A stretch of 39,105 nucleotides of DNA from Faeciplasma gallinarum (GTDB lineage: Bacteria > Bacillota > Clostridia > Oscillospirales > Ruminococcaceae), in the NCBI GenBank assembly GCA_018711085.1, contig DVIR01000034.1:1-39105 (forward strand), written 5' to 3'. A model generated the notes under the pieces. The model did no database searches, was not told where the DNA came from, and saw only the letters and a list, made by a program, of their open reading frames with translations. This document shows, piece after piece, positions 1 to 8,400 of this stretch. The translations under genes were made by a program, and so were the position numbers. Each line of letters begins with the position of its first letter. The stretch's first letter is position 1.

Positions 1-413
1 TAATAGTGGGTCTTCAAGAGGCAAAGGTCGTTTGACTCGTATACCGGATTGGCCTTTAAGTCAAGTCTGGGCGAATCAATGTGAGCGGCAGAAATCTTCA
101 CACCGTTTTCAAGCGGCTCTGTGCCGAACACGCAAAGTATAACGCTCTTGCCTCTGTTGTTGTAGTACACCTTTTCACCTGCGGTATATTTTGCGCTGCG
201 GTCATACTCTTTAAAGCCGTTTGCCTTTGCGATTTCTATTGCAGCGTTGACAGCTTCCCTTTCAGTCTTGGCGTTGTCAAGATAATGCTTGTAGTCCTCG
301 CAGAACTCATCGACCTTTGCGGTCTCGTCATCGCTCAGCTTTAACATTCCGTTCTTCTTCTCGGAAAAGAGCTTTTCCTGAAGAAGCTTTGCCAAAGATT
401 TTTCCTCTGACAT
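1..413 (-). CDS. M18 family aminopeptidase, N-terminal part (runs off the window)
   Basis: This is the N-terminal 137 codons of a metallo-aminopeptidase of family M18, a cytoplasmic zinc enzyme that removes N-terminal residues from peptides. The ATG is at 411-413 on the minus strand, with an AAGGAA-type ribosome binding site 7-12 bases upstream. The reading frame stays open to base 1, so the gene continues outside the window. Near the end it shows AAHIDSPRLDLK, which contains the first metal-ligand histidine of M18 enzymes, followed by KTHYY, also typical of the family. It starts 7 bases after the stop of the lytic transglycosylase gene and is the last visible gene of the prfA operon. The family call is confident; the enzyme's particular substrate cannot be read. 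Confidence 0.85.
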   Translation of the reverse strand, partial: MSEEKSLAKLLQEKLFSEKKNGMLKLSDDETAKVDEFCEDYKHYLDNAKTEREAVNAAIEIAKANGFKEYDRSAKYTAGEKVYYNNRGKSVILCVFGTEPLENGVKISAAHIDSPRLDLKANPVYESNDLCLLKTHY

Positions 414-420
414 AAAAATA

Positions 421-987
421 TCATTTCCTTTCATCTAATGCTTTATATTTGTCAAACGCACGCATCACTTTGTTTACGTAATGCCGCGTGTTGCTGCCTG
501 AAAAATTATCTACGTTGGGGTTATCTATGCTCACTATGCCTGAGCTGAGCCACCCGTCAACCTCCCCCATTCCGGAGTGATACGCCGCCGCCGCAAGCTC
601 ATAGCTGCCGTATTTGTCGTAAAGGTATCCGAGCATATAGCAGCCGTATTTTATGCTGTTTTCCGGCTCAAACAGGTCGTCAAACTCAAGCGTGCTCTCG
701 CCGAGCTTTGAAGAAACCCAGTCAAACGAGTCCTCTATCATTTGCATCAAGCCGATAGCTCTGGCGTCCGAAACGGCGTTCGGGTCAAAGTTTGATTCTG
801 TTCTGATCACGGAGTAGACAAAGTCTTTATCAATGCCGTACTCCGAAGAGTATTTTTCCACATGCTCGGAATAATCTGTTCTGTAAGATTCGTTTTTAAA
901 CCAATACGGCATGTAAACGAACAAAAAGAATATCAAAGCTGCGACAAATGCTATAAGAAGCAGCATGGCGCCTATTCTTTTAATCAT
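421..987 (-). CDS. Membrane-anchored lytic transglycosylase (SLT domain)
   Basis: A 188-residue lytic murein transglycosylase, which cleaves peptidoglycan glycan strands. Residues 5-25 form one hydrophobic N-terminal segment, a membrane anchor or uncleaved signal, so the domain should face outward. The SLT catalytic domain follows: VIRTESNFDPNAVSD carries the catalytic glutamate (E64), then AIGLMQM and the AAYHSG region, all family hallmarks. The length is that of a minimal SLT protein with no added LysM or SH3 domain. It sits 20 bases after coaE and 7 bases before the M18 aminopeptidase, so it is co-transcribed with them. A role in wall turnover or in assembling an envelope machine is possible; the sequence does not separate these. 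Confidence 0.9.
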   Translation of the reverse strand: MIKRIGAMLLLIAFVAALIFFLFVYMPYWFKNESYRTDYSEHVEKYSSEYGIDKDFVYSVIRTESNFDPNAVSDARAIGLMQMIEDSFDWVSSKLGESTLEFDDLFEPENSIKYGCYMLGYLYDKYGSYELAAAAYHSGMGEVDGWLSSGIVSIDNPNVDNFSGSNTRHYVNKVMRAFDKYKALDERK

Positions 988-1007
988 TTTTTCTCCTTTT
1001 TAAGCGG

Positions 1008-1631
1008 TCACAATCGCTGCTGTTCAAATCGTTTTGCAAGTTTGGCTATTATATCAAGCGTCTTTTCTTTTAGGCTGTCAAGGTCAGAGTCGTTTTCAAT
1101 GACGTAATCGGAGCGGGATTTAAAGTATTCCTCCGAGTTTTGGGAACCAAGCCTTGAGTACACAAGCTCAACAGGTATGTTGTCACGTTCGAGTATCCTT
1201 TTAATTTTTAACTCCATCGGCGCAATAACGCTCACGACAGCCGCGCATATATCGTCAAGCCCGCTTTCAAACAGTGTCGGCGCATCTAAAATTATCACGG
1301 TATTTGCCTGCTCTTTAAGGCGCTTTATCTCGGAAAACACGGCTTTTGTTATGTACGGATAGATGATGTTCGTATAGCTTAACAGCTTTTGGGGATCGTT
1401 AAAGACTATTGATGCAAGCTTTCTGCGATCGAGCTTTCCGCCGGCAACGCAATCCGAAAAAAGCTCTGCTGTCTCTTTTAAAAAATCATCACCGCGGGAC
1501 ACTTCTCTTGAAATGCAGTCGGCATCTATCACCGGCAGACCGTTCTGCGAAAAAATCTTGCTCACTGTTGACTTGCCTGCCCCGCTTTGACCGGTAAGAC
1601 CTATTATATACACATTGTCAGATAGACTCAT
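1008..1631 (-). CDS. coaE: Dephospho-CoA kinase
   Basis: CoaE phosphorylates the 3'-hydroxyl of the ribose of dephospho-CoA, the last step of coenzyme A synthesis, in the cytoplasm. The 207-residue length is normal. The P-loop GQSGAGKS is at residues 14-21, and DADCISREV soon after is the conserved aspartate region that binds the acceptor. The LID-type segment RILERDNIP and the later RLGSQNSEEYFKSRSDYVIEND match the family. The ATG at 1629-1631 is preceded by AAAGGA at good spacing. It lies 27 bases after sua5 and 20 bases before the lytic transglycosylase, inside the prfA operon. In other Firmicutes coaE often sits near polA/mutM, so this placement is a lineage arrangement. Confidence 0.95.
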   Translation of the reverse strand: MSLSDNVYIIGLTGQSGAGKSTVSKIFSQNGLPVIDADCISREVSRGDDFLKETAELFSDCVAGGKLDRRKLASIVFNDPQKLLSYTNIIYPYITKAVFSEIKRLKEQANTVIILDAPTLFESGLDDICAAVVSVIAPMELKIKRILERDNIPVELVYSRLGSQNSEEYFKSRSDYVIENDSDLDSLKEKTLDIIAKLAKRFEQQRL

Positions 1632-1658
1632 ATAAGTGTCCTTTCAAGGTAAGATACT

Positions 1659-2681
1659 TTAGCTGTTCTTTCTTAGGGTTATCAGGTTAAATCCCGCGCT
1701 GCGAAGTATCCTGTTATAAACCGCAAGACCGACGCCAGTCTGTGAAGGGCATCTTGCGTATACCGTTTTTGCCCCCAGCTCATCAAACTGTCTCAGTCTT
1801 TCAAACAGGTAATGCGCCTGCTCTTCAGATGTGATTCCGTAAGTCAGGTACGGCACGCCGTCCACGGCGTCCGACTCGTCAAATATGAGACAGTAGCAGC
1901 CATCACATTTATGGCTTTGGACATATTTTTTAAAGTCCTCGGTGTCGGCGTCTATTAAAATGACGTTTGCAGCCGGAGCGTAATGCTTGTACTTCATTCC
2001 CGGCGAACGGACTTTTGCATTTTCGGGAAGCTTAGAAGTCACGCCCTCATCGATAGAAACTTTATCGGAAACAGTTTTAAGCATCTCATATGATATTTCT
2101 CCCGGCCGCAGTATCCTTATCCCGTCGCCGTCGAAGGATATGACGGTGGATTCTACACCGACATCCGACTCTCCGCCGTCCACAACGGCAGATATTCTTG
2201 TGTTCATATCCTGCATTACGCGTTCGGCATTTGTGGGACTTGGACTTCCGGAAAGGTTTGCAGACGGCGCTGCAAGAGGAAATCCGCAAAGGCTTATGAT
2301 TTTGTTTGCAACTGCATTTGAAGGAAAGCGTATGCCCACTGTGTCAAGTCCTCCGCTCGTAACAAGCGGGATTTTATCCGTTTTGGGAAGTATCATTGTA
2401 AGCGGTCCGGGCCAAAACTCATCAGCGCATCTTTTTGCTATGTCGGGAAAATCGGCTGCGATATCTTTTATCATTTCAAGGCTCGAAATATGTACTATGA
2501 GAGGGTTGTCACACGGTCTGCCCTTAGCTGCAAAAACCTTTCTCACGGCGGTGTCGTCATATGCGTTTGCCGCAAGTCCGTAAACCGTTTCTGTGGGGAT
2601 TGCAACCACCTCGCCCTGTCTCAAAAGGTCTGCTGCCGTCTTGAGGTCATTGTCTGAGCATCCTAATAAAAGCGTGTTCAT
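1659..2681 (-). CDS. L-threonylcarbamoyladenylate synthase, two-domain Sua5 type
   Basis: The enzyme makes threonylcarbamoyl-AMP from threonine, bicarbonate and ATP for the t6A modification at position 37 of ANN-decoding tRNAs. The N-terminal YrdC domain (about residues 8-200) shows IPTETVYGLAANA, KGRPCDNPLIVHI and APSANLSGSPSPT, the substrate and nucleotide pocket. At 340 residues it is the long Sua5 form (B. subtilis YwlC type): after the linker SPGMKYKHYAPAA comes a second, Rossmann-like Sua5 domain to the end. The ATG overlaps the prfA stop codon as TAATG, with AGGAGG seven bases upstream inside prfA, so translation is coupled. In many Firmicutes prmC lies between prfA and this gene; here it is absent. 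Confidence 0.94.
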   Translation of the reverse strand: MNTLLLGCSDNDLKTAADLLRQGEVVAIPTETVYGLAANAYDDTAVRKVFAAKGRPCDNPLIVHISSLEMIKDIAADFPDIAKRCADEFWPGPLTMILPKTDKIPLVTSGGLDTVGIRFPSNAVANKIISLCGFPLAAPSANLSGSPSPTNAERVMQDMNTRISAVVDGGESDVGVESTVISFDGDGIRILRPGEISYEMLKTVSDKVSIDEGVTSKLPENAKVRSPGMKYKHYAPAANVILIDADTEDFKKYVQSHKCDGCYCLIFDESDAVDGVPYLTYGITSEEQAHYLFERLRQFDELGAKTVYARCPSQTGVGLAVYNRILRSAGFNLITLRKNS

Positions 2682-3766
2682 TACATGCCTCCTGCGCTGC
2701 TTTCGAGCTTGGCAAGCTTTGCCGCCTGATCCGCGGTCGCAAGCGCATCTATCAGCTCATCAAGCGATCCGTCGAGTATGCTGTCGAGCTTGTAAAGCGT
2801 CAAGCCTATGCGGTGGTCGCTTACTCTTCCGTCGGGAAAGTTATAGGTGCGGATTTTTTCCGATCTGTCGCCCGTTCCGATTTGCGAGCGTCTCTCACCT
2901 GCTATGGCTTTATCCTGCTCCTGCTGTTTCAGCTCAAGCAGTCTTGCACACAAGACCTTCATGGCTCTTTCTTTGTTTTTTTGCTGGCTTCTTTCGTCCT
3001 GGCATTCTACGACCATGCCGGTCGGGATGTGCGTAATTCTCACTGCCGATTCGGTTTTGTTTATATGCTGTCCGCCCGCTCCCGACGCCCTGAACACGTC
3101 TATTTTAAGATCCTTGTCGTCTATATTCAACTCTACGGTTTCCGCCTCCGGCAGCACGGCCACCGTTGCTGTGGAGGTTTGTATTCTGCCCTGCGACTCG
3201 GTTTCAGGCACTCTTTGAACTCTGTGGACTCCGCTTTCATACTTTAGGCGTGAGTATGCACCGGTGCCTTCAACCGAAAACTCAACCTCTTTTATTCCGC
3301 CAAGCTCTGTGCGGTTCACGTTTAAAATTTCCGTTTTCCAATGCTTTGATTCTGCGTACATAGTATACATGCGAAACAGTGAGTTTGCAAACAAAGCTGC
3401 CTCTTCTCCGCCCGCTCCCGCTCTGATTTCTATAATTACGTTTCTTGAATCGTTGGGGTCTTTGGGCAAAAGCATTATTTTAAGCTCATCGGCGTATTTT
3501 GATATGTTCTCCTTTGACTCAAGGTACTCATCCTCGGCCATCTGCTTCATATCCTTATCCGTCTCGGTGTGCATCAGCTCCAATGCTTCTTCCTGAGCAG
3601 CCTGCGCGCTTTTATATTTTTTATATGTCTCTATGATCGGCGTAAGCTGGGTATATTCCTTCATAAGCTCTCTGTACACAGCGTTATTGTTCACCGTTTC
3701 AGGCATCATCAAACGCTCATTTATCTCATTATACCTGTCAGACAGAGCCTCCAGCTTTTCAAACAT
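2681..3766 (-). CDS. prfA: Peptide chain release factor 1
   Basis: RF1 recognises UAA and UAG stop codons on the ribosome and triggers release of the finished peptide. The 361-residue protein has the GGQ motif at residues 231-233 (GAGGQHINKTES), which enters the peptidyl transferase centre. The codon-recognition segment is HRVQRVPETESQGR, with PET at 187-189, the form seen in Bacillus RF1 and different from the SPF motif of RF2. The start ATG at 3764-3766 has AAGGA upstream. The gene is second in its operon, 24 bases after the DUF951 gene, and overlaps sua5 by one base at its stop. The methyltransferase PrmC, which modifies the GGQ glutamine, is not next to it here. Confidence 0.97.
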   Translation of the reverse strand: MFEKLEALSDRYNEINERLMMPETVNNNAVYRELMKEYTQLTPIIETYKKYKSAQAAQEEALELMHTETDKDMKQMAEDEYLESKENISKYADELKIMLLPKDPNDSRNVIIEIRAGAGGEEAALFANSLFRMYTMYAESKHWKTEILNVNRTELGGIKEVEFSVEGTGAYSRLKYESGVHRVQRVPETESQGRIQTSTATVAVLPEAETVELNIDDKDLKIDVFRASGAGGQHINKTESAVRITHIPTGMVVECQDERSQQKNKERAMKVLCARLLELKQQEQDKAIAGERRSQIGTGDRSEKIRTYNFPDGRVSDHRIGLTLYKLDSILDGSLDELIDALATADQAAKLAKLESSAGGM

Positions 3767-3790
3767 TCATATCATCCTTTTATCTGTAAA

Positions 3791-4003
3791 TTATTTTATC
3801 TCTCTTGCGTGAGAATCAACGGATTTTATATTTTTTTCAGCCTTGACGCGCGGAATCATAAATTCATGTCCGCAGCCTAAGCATCTCAGCTTAAAATCCA
3901 TGCCGGAGCGCAAAACAAGCATTTTATTTGCTTCGCTTTTGCCGCACGGGTGGTTCTTTTTCATAGTAAGTATATCGCCTTTTTGAATATCCAAGCTTCT
4001 CAC
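3791..4003 (-). CDS. DUF951 family small zinc-ribbon-like protein
   Basis: A 70-residue protein of the DUF951 family (B. subtilis YyzM type), widespread in Firmicutes but without an established function. The visible signature is DIQKGDILTMKKNHPCG, then GMDFKLRCLGCGHEFMIPR. The CLGCG cluster together with the earlier cysteine of HPCG suggests metal binding (inference). The start is GTG at 4001-4003 with an AGGGG box just upstream; the family's conserved DIQ.GD segment begins right after it, which rules out the later ATG. It is the first gene after a good promoter and leads the prfA operon. Confidence 0.88.
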   Translation of the reverse strand: MRSLDIQKGDILTMKKNHPCGKSEANKMLVLRSGMDFKLRCLGCGHEFMIPRVKAEKNIKSVDSHAREIK

Positions 4004-4043
4004 GCCCCTATAAATCGATACTTTTTACCGCAACTCAAGGCAT

Positions 4044-4072
4044 ATTATATCACAGCATTACCCACATGGCAA
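4044..4072 (-). promoter_or_regulatory. SigA-type promoter of the DUF951-prfA-sua5-coaE operon
   Basis: On the minus strand TTGCCA (4067-4072) is followed after exactly 17 bases by TATAAT (4044-4049), with a TGn extension before the -10 box. The expected start of transcription is about 30 bases before the GTG of the DUF951 gene. The segment GCTGTGATATAATAT recurs at the rplS promoter. Confidence 0.8.
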
Positions 4073-4167
4073 GGTTATATACTCAATCGTCAAAACATAT
4101 TATGAATCAGTTATACAGGTAAGTCCCGATGCGGATTTATCGCAAAATGAAATGACGGGTTGCTGAA

Positions 4168-5088
4168 ATGGTTAGATATCTGCCGGAAGGCTCATTGATA
4201 AATACCCTCGAAAATAACAGGTACTTAAACAACGTTTCATCCCTTGCTTTTGCGATGGAAAACGGCATAATACTTGAAGCTAAAGCCGAGATGTGTACAA
4301 AAGAGCATGACCTTGTCGTCAATCTGCCTTGCATAAAAGGATACATGCCGCGAGAAGAGGCGTGTATAGGCGTCAAAGAGGGCAAGACAAAGGACATAGC
4401 CATAATTTCAAGAGTCGGAAAGGCCGTATGCTTTGTGGTCAAAGAGCTTTGCGAAAGAAACGGCGAAACTGTTGCCCTGCTTTCGAGGAGCGACGCACAA
4501 AAAATGTGCATAGACAATTACCTCTCACAGCTTGTGCCCGGCGATGTAATCGACGCAAGGGTGACTCACATAGAGCCGTTCGGATGCTTTGTAGACATCG
4601 GCTGCGGCATTCCATCGATGATTTCCATAGATGAGATATCCGTATCAAGAATATCATCTCCGGCAGACAGGTTCGACATCGACCAGATGATAAAGGTTGT
4701 ATTTAAGCGATGCGACAAGGACATGTATTATATCACACACAAGGAGCTGCTCGGAACATGGCTTGAAAACGCAGACATGTTCTGCGCCGGTGAGACGGTG
4801 AGCGGAATCATACGAAGCGTTGAGAGCTACGGAATATTTGTCGAGCTTGCTCCTAATCTTGCAGGGCTTGCCGAGCCGGGTGCGAATGTGGCTGTAGGTC
4901 AATCGGCAAGCGTATACATAAAATCGATCAACCCGCAAAAGATGAAAATCAAGCTCATCATAGTAGATTCGAGCGAAAGCGTTCCCGCCGAGAAGAAGCC
5001 GCTTAAATACTTTATAACAAGCGGCAGGATAAGACGTTGGAGATACTCCCCCGAATGCTGCCCGAGATCAATAGAAACGGTATTTTAG
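4168..5088 (+). CDS. S1-domain RNA-binding protein
   Basis: A 306-residue protein with at least two S1 (OB-fold) RNA-binding domains. The first is about residues 124-193 (PGDVIDARVTHIEPFGCFVDIG), the second about 208-267 (GETVSGIIRSVESYGIFVELAPNLAGLAEP). Residues 33-90 look like a third, degenerate copy. It is much shorter than ribosomal S1 and resembles the short S1-like proteins of clostridia whose role in translation or RNA metabolism is not settled. An in-frame stop 12 bases before the ATG fixes the start; the ribosome binding site is weak. It is transcribed away from the DUF951 operon and converges on rarA, with only 7 bases between the stops. Confidence 0.8.
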   Translation: MVRYLPEGSLINTLENNRYLNNVSSLAFAMENGIILEAKAEMCTKEHDLVVNLPCIKGYMPREEACIGVKEGKTKDIAIISRVGKAVCFVVKELCERNGETVALLSRSDAQKMCIDNYLSQLVPGDVIDARVTHIEPFGCFVDIGCGIPSMISIDEISVSRISSPADRFDIDQMIKVVFKRCDKDMYYITHKELLGTWLENADMFCAGETVSGIIRSVESYGIFVELAPNLAGLAEPGANVAVGQSASVYIKSINPQKMKIKLIIVDSSESVPAEKKPLKYFITSGRIRRWRYSPECCPRSIETVF

Positions 5089-5095
5089 CGCGCAG

Positions 5096-6370
5096 TCACT
5101 TTTTGTGCTTGTTTTTGATAAGGGTCCAATGCTCTTTTGCGGCCTGTTCAAGCTTGTTTTTTCCCGCAACGTAATACACCCTGTCTTTAAGATTGTCGGG
5201 AAGGTACTGCTGGTCAACCCATGAATCGGGGAAAGAATGAGGATACTTGTATCCGTCCGCTTTTCCAAGCTTATTTGCGCCGCTGTAATGTCCGTCCTGA
5301 AGATATGCGGGTATGTCGCCGGCGTTGCCTTTTCTTATATCGTCAAGAGCTGCGTCTATAGCGCAAATTCCGCTGTTTGACTTCGGAGCCGTGGCAAGAA
5401 GAATCACAGCATCCGCAAGAGGTATTCTCGCCTCCGGAAGTCCCAACTGCATGGCGCTGTCAACGCATGCTTTGACTATCGGTATCGCCTGCGGGTATGA
5501 AAGGCCAATGTCCTCTGCGGCAATTACAAGCAGTCTTCTTGACAGTGAGATTATATCCCCTGCTTCCATAAGTCTTGCAGCATAATGGAGCGCCGCGTTC
5601 TCATCGGAGCCGCGTATTGACTTTTGCAGAGCGGAAAGTATGTTATAATGCTCGTCTCCGTCTCTGTCATATCGCATGTTGCTTCTTTGGGTCAAAAGTT
5701 TTGCGTTTTCCAAGCTTACGCTCAGAGTATCGCCGGAATGGTCTGCGGAAAGCACGCACAGCTCGACTGTATTTATCGACTTTCTCACATCTCCGCCGCA
5801 GCCGTGCGCTATATAATCTATGACGCCGCTTTCAAGCCTCAGCTTTAATCCAAGGTCATCGGCGCATATTTGAAAAGCTCTCTTTACCGCCGGACAGACT
5901 TCATCCGCGGGCACAGGGAGAAACTCAAATACGGTTGAGCGGCTTATTATCGCGTTGTATACATAAAAATACGGGTTTTCGGTTGTGGAAGATATTAAAG
6001 TGATACTTCCGTCCTCTATGTACTCAAGGAGCGACTGCTGCTGTTTTTTGTTGAGGTACTGTATCTCATCGAGGTACAAAAGTATGCCGTTGTATCCCAA
6101 AAGCGTTTGCGAATCGGCTATAATCTGTTTTATATCCTGCACAGACGCTGACGTGCCGTTGAGTTTATACATACGCATTTTTGTATTGTCGGCAATTATC
6201 CTTGCCACGGTTGTCTTTCCGACTCCGGAAGGCCCGTAAAAAATCATGTTAGGTATTTTTCCGCTCTCAATTATGCGGCGAAGAGGTTTGTTTGCGCCCA
6301 ATATATGAGACTGTCCCACCACATCGTCAAGAGTTTTAGGACGGATCTTATCCGCCAACGGTGTCGGCAT
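5096..6370 (-). CDS. rarA: Replication-associated recombination protein A (AAA+ ATPase RarA/MgsA)
   Basis: RarA is a clamp-loader-like AAA+ ATPase that acts at stalled replication forks. Numbered from the chosen start, Walker A GPSGVGKT is at residues 46-53 and Walker B LLYLDEIQ at 97-104, followed by the sensor region STTENPYFYVYNAIISRS. The C-terminal oligomerisation domain includes ALDDIRKGNAGDIPAYLQDGHY and YKYPHSFPDSWVDQQYLPD, characteristic of the family. The frame is open further upstream, but the ATG at 6368-6370 is chosen because it gives the family N-terminus PLADKIRPKTLDDVVGQ, has GAAGGAAG upstream, and lies downstream of a good promoter. The 424-residue length is normal. Confidence 0.95.
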   Translation of the reverse strand: MPTPLADKIRPKTLDDVVGQSHILGANKPLRRIIESGKIPNMIFYGPSGVGKTTVARIIADNTKMRMYKLNGTSASVQDIKQIIADSQTLLGYNGILLYLDEIQYLNKKQQQSLLEYIEDGSITLISSTTENPYFYVYNAIISRSTVFEFLPVPADEVCPAVKRAFQICADDLGLKLRLESGVIDYIAHGCGGDVRKSINTVELCVLSADHSGDTLSVSLENAKLLTQRSNMRYDRDGDEHYNILSALQKSIRGSDENAALHYAARLMEAGDIISLSRRLLVIAAEDIGLSYPQAIPIVKACVDSAMQLGLPEARIPLADAVILLATAPKSNSGICAIDAALDDIRKGNAGDIPAYLQDGHYSGANKLGKADGYKYPHSFPDSWVDQQYLPDNLKDRVYYVAGKNKLEQAAKEHWTLIKNKHKK

Positions 6371-6403
6371 CGTATCACTTCCTTCGCATGTCATTGCTAT
6401 ATA

Positions 6404-6432
6404 ATTATATATCGCTTTTCGTTGTAAATCAA
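6404..6432 (-). promoter_or_regulatory. SigA-type promoter of rarA
   Basis: On the minus strand TTGATT (6427-6432) and TATAAT (6404-6409) are 17 bases apart, about 34 bases before the chosen rarA ATG. The promoter lies inside the longer open frame, which supports the shorter start. Confidence 0.75.
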
Positions 6433-6469
6433 TGAGTGTATGAAGATGCATGCATACAAATATCTGAAC

Positions 6470-6511
6470 AATAAAATTGTATCCGAGCACGGTTTTGCCG
6501 CGCACGGATAC
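6470..6511 (-). terminator. Terminator after the small surface protein
   Basis: A hairpin with arms GTATCCG (6479-6485) and CGGATAC (6505-6511), extended inward by a GC-rich segment, is followed on the minus strand by a T-rich tail (6470-6478). Six Ts also follow it on the plus strand, so it could act in both directions. Confidence 0.65.
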
Positions 6512-6532
6512 TTTTTTGCGTTATCAAATTTC

Positions 6533-6931
6533 TTATCTCTTTTTAAGCGCCACAGCAGCCGCAGCCGCAGCAGCCGCAGGCAGAAGGCTCAACGCAACCG
6601 ATGTTCTCGGGTTTTCCGAAACATTTGCCGAGCCGTTGTTAGTGAGATTTCCGCCGGCGTTGTTTGTGCCTCCCGTTACAGAGCCGCCTGTCGCGGTATT
6701 GGTTCCGTTTGCGCCGTTGGCTCCGTTTGCGCCGGTTGTTCCGCCGGTTGTCGTGTCGGAATTATTTGCGCCGTTTGTGACGGACGGGTTGGTTGTATCA
6801 GCGGTGGCGTTTCCGGCTGTTCCGGCTGCATTTGAATTGCCGTTTGAGCCGCCGTTCGTGACTGCAAACGCAGCTACGCTCATTACAACTGCAAGCGCCA
6901 AAGAAAGCGCGACAATGATAAATCTTTTCAT
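6533..6931 (-). CDS. Secreted low-complexity protein with sortase-like C-terminal anchor
   Basis: A 132-residue exported protein that I do not recognise as a named family. Residues 1-23 are a signal peptide (KR, long hydrophobic core, AFA before the likely cut). Residues 24-106 are almost only Gly, Asn, Thr, Ala and Ser, with GAN repeats. The end has the layout of a cell-wall sorting signal: NPRTS at 107-111, a hydrophobic run with eight alanines in a row (112-129), and KKR at the end. NPxT-type motifs of this shape occur on surface proteins of gut clostridia, so a sortase probably processes it (inference). GGGAGGA lies before the ATG. The low complexity suggests a wall spacer or stalk, but no function can be assigned. 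Confidence 0.7.
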   Translation of the reverse strand: MKRFIIVALSLALAVVMSVAAFAVTNGGSNGNSNAAGTAGNATADTTNPSVTNGANNSDTTTGGTTGANGANGANGTNTATGGSVTGGTNNAGGNLTNNGSANVSENPRTSVALSLLPAAAAAAAAVALKKR

Positions 6932-7081
6932 CAGTTATCCTCCCTCTTATAAGAGAAAATTTTTGAAGCTTATTGCTTGCTTCCATCTGTAATATTTACC
7001 GAATGGCTTTAATTATACAAGCAAATTAAGCTGCAAGGACAAATGACGTCAAATATCACTGCCGCGAAAAGCATGCTTATT

Positions 7082-8341
7082 TTATTTTCTTATTATCTGA
7101 GGCTCGGCTCCGTTTGTAACGCAGTCGGCGTTGATAATAATTTTTTCTATGGTGCTGTCAGACGGAGCTTCAAACATCGGCTTCAGCAAAAGTCCTTCTA
7201 TGATAGACCTGAGACCTCTCGCTCCGGTTTTTTGAGCAATGGCCTTTTTTGCAATCTCGGACTTTGCGTCGTCTGTTATGACAAGCTCTATTCCGTCGTA
7301 GCTGAAAAGCTTCTTGTACTGCTTTTCAAGAGAGTTTTTAGGCTCTGTCAAAATAGATATGAGCGCCTTTTCGTCAAGGGGAGACAAAACGGTTATAATC
7401 GGAAGTCTGCCTATAAGCTCGGGAATTATTCCGAACTTGACGATATCCTGAGGAATTACATCCTCAAGAATGTTTTTCGACTCGTCCTCAGGCGTTTTAA
7501 GCCTTCCGCCGAAACCTATCTGAGATGTGTCGGTTCTGCGCCTTATAATTTTATCAAGACCCTCAAACGCTCCGCCGCATATGAAGAGGATGTTTTTGGT
7601 GTCTATTTGTATAAACTCCTGGTTGGGATGCTTTCTTCCGCCCTGCGGGGGGACGTTTGAAACTGTGCCCTCCACTATTTTAAGCAGCGCCTGCTGAACG
7701 CCCTCGCCGCTCACGTCGCGTGTTATCGAGACGTTTTCGGACTTTCTCGCTATTTTATCTATTTCGTCTATATATATTATTCCGTGCTCTGCGGCTTCAA
7801 CATCATAGTCCGCGGCCTGAATCAGTCTTAAAAGGACGTTTTCAACGTCGTCGCCGACATATCCCGCCTCGGTAAGAGTTGTAGCATCTGCTATTGCAAA
7901 CGGTACGTTTAGGGTCTTGGCAAGCGTTTGAGCCAAAAGGGTCTTTCCCACTCCGGTAGGTCCTAAGAGAAGAACGTTGGACTTTTGAATTTCGACGTCG
8001 TCATCGTCCCTCTCGGAATTGCTCATAATTCTCTTGTAGTGGTTATACACCGCCACGGACAGAGAAAGCTTTGCCTCATCCTGACCTATTACATATTGGT
8101 CAAGCTCCTTTTTAATGTCCTCCGGCTTAGTCAAGGTTATGCCGGAATCGACAGAACCTGCTTTTACGGGTTTATCGATAAGGTGCCTTTCCTCAAGTAT
8201 ATCGTAGCAAAACAGAACGCACTCATCACAAATGTGAACGTCTCCCGCGGAAAAAAGACTCTTTGTTCTGTTTTCCGGCTTGCCGCAGAAATTGCATCTT
8301 CTGACGCCCACGTCATTTCTGCTGTTTTCGTTACCGGCCAA
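7082..8341 (-). CDS. clpX: ATP-dependent Clp protease ATP-binding subunit ClpX
   Basis: ClpX unfolds substrates and feeds them into ClpP. The N-terminal zinc domain has C16, C19, C38 and C41 (CNFCG ... CDEC). Walker A GPTGVGKT is at 127-134, the substrate-gripping pore loop GYVG at 160-163 and Walker B IIYIDE at 188-193. IGF at 275-277 is the loop that docks on ClpP, so this is a true ClpP partner. Sensor 2 is GARGLRS. The start appears to be TTG at 8339-8341: GGAGG lies 8 bases before it and no in-frame ATG is available between. The gene follows clpP by 59 bases and tig precedes both, the classic tig-clpP-clpX order. Confidence 0.97.
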   Translation of the reverse strand: MAGNENSRNDVGVRRCNFCGKPENRTKSLFSAGDVHICDECVLFCYDILEERHLIDKPVKAGSVDSGITLTKPEDIKKELDQYVIGQDEAKLSLSVAVYNHYKRIMSNSERDDDDVEIQKSNVLLLGPTGVGKTLLAQTLAKTLNVPFAIADATTLTEAGYVGDDVENVLLRLIQAADYDVEAAEHGIIYIDEIDKIARKSENVSITRDVSGEGVQQALLKIVEGTVSNVPPQGGRKHPNQEFIQIDTKNILFICGGAFEGLDKIIRRRTDTSQIGFGGRLKTPEDESKNILEDVIPQDIVKFGIIPELIGRLPIITVLSPLDEKALISILTEPKNSLEKQYKKLFSYDGIELVITDDAKSEIAKKAIAQKTGARGLRSIIEGLLLKPMFEAPSDSTIEKIIINADCVTNGAEPQIIRK

Positions 8342-8400
8342 ATTATGTGCCTCCTTGCTGGTTTAACTGATTTAAATAGTTATAAGCGACAGACCGGATA

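Noticed and set aside
1987..2583. 198-codon plus-strand frame opposite sua5
   Set aside because: Antisense shadow of a conserved gene; no ribosome binding site or recognisable domain.
6371..6505. 45-codon N-terminal extension of rarA
   Set aside because: It covers the rarA promoter and is absent from the family.
7043..7660. 205-codon plus-strand frame opposite clpX
   Set aside because: It is the antisense shadow of a clear clpX gene, with no family signature.
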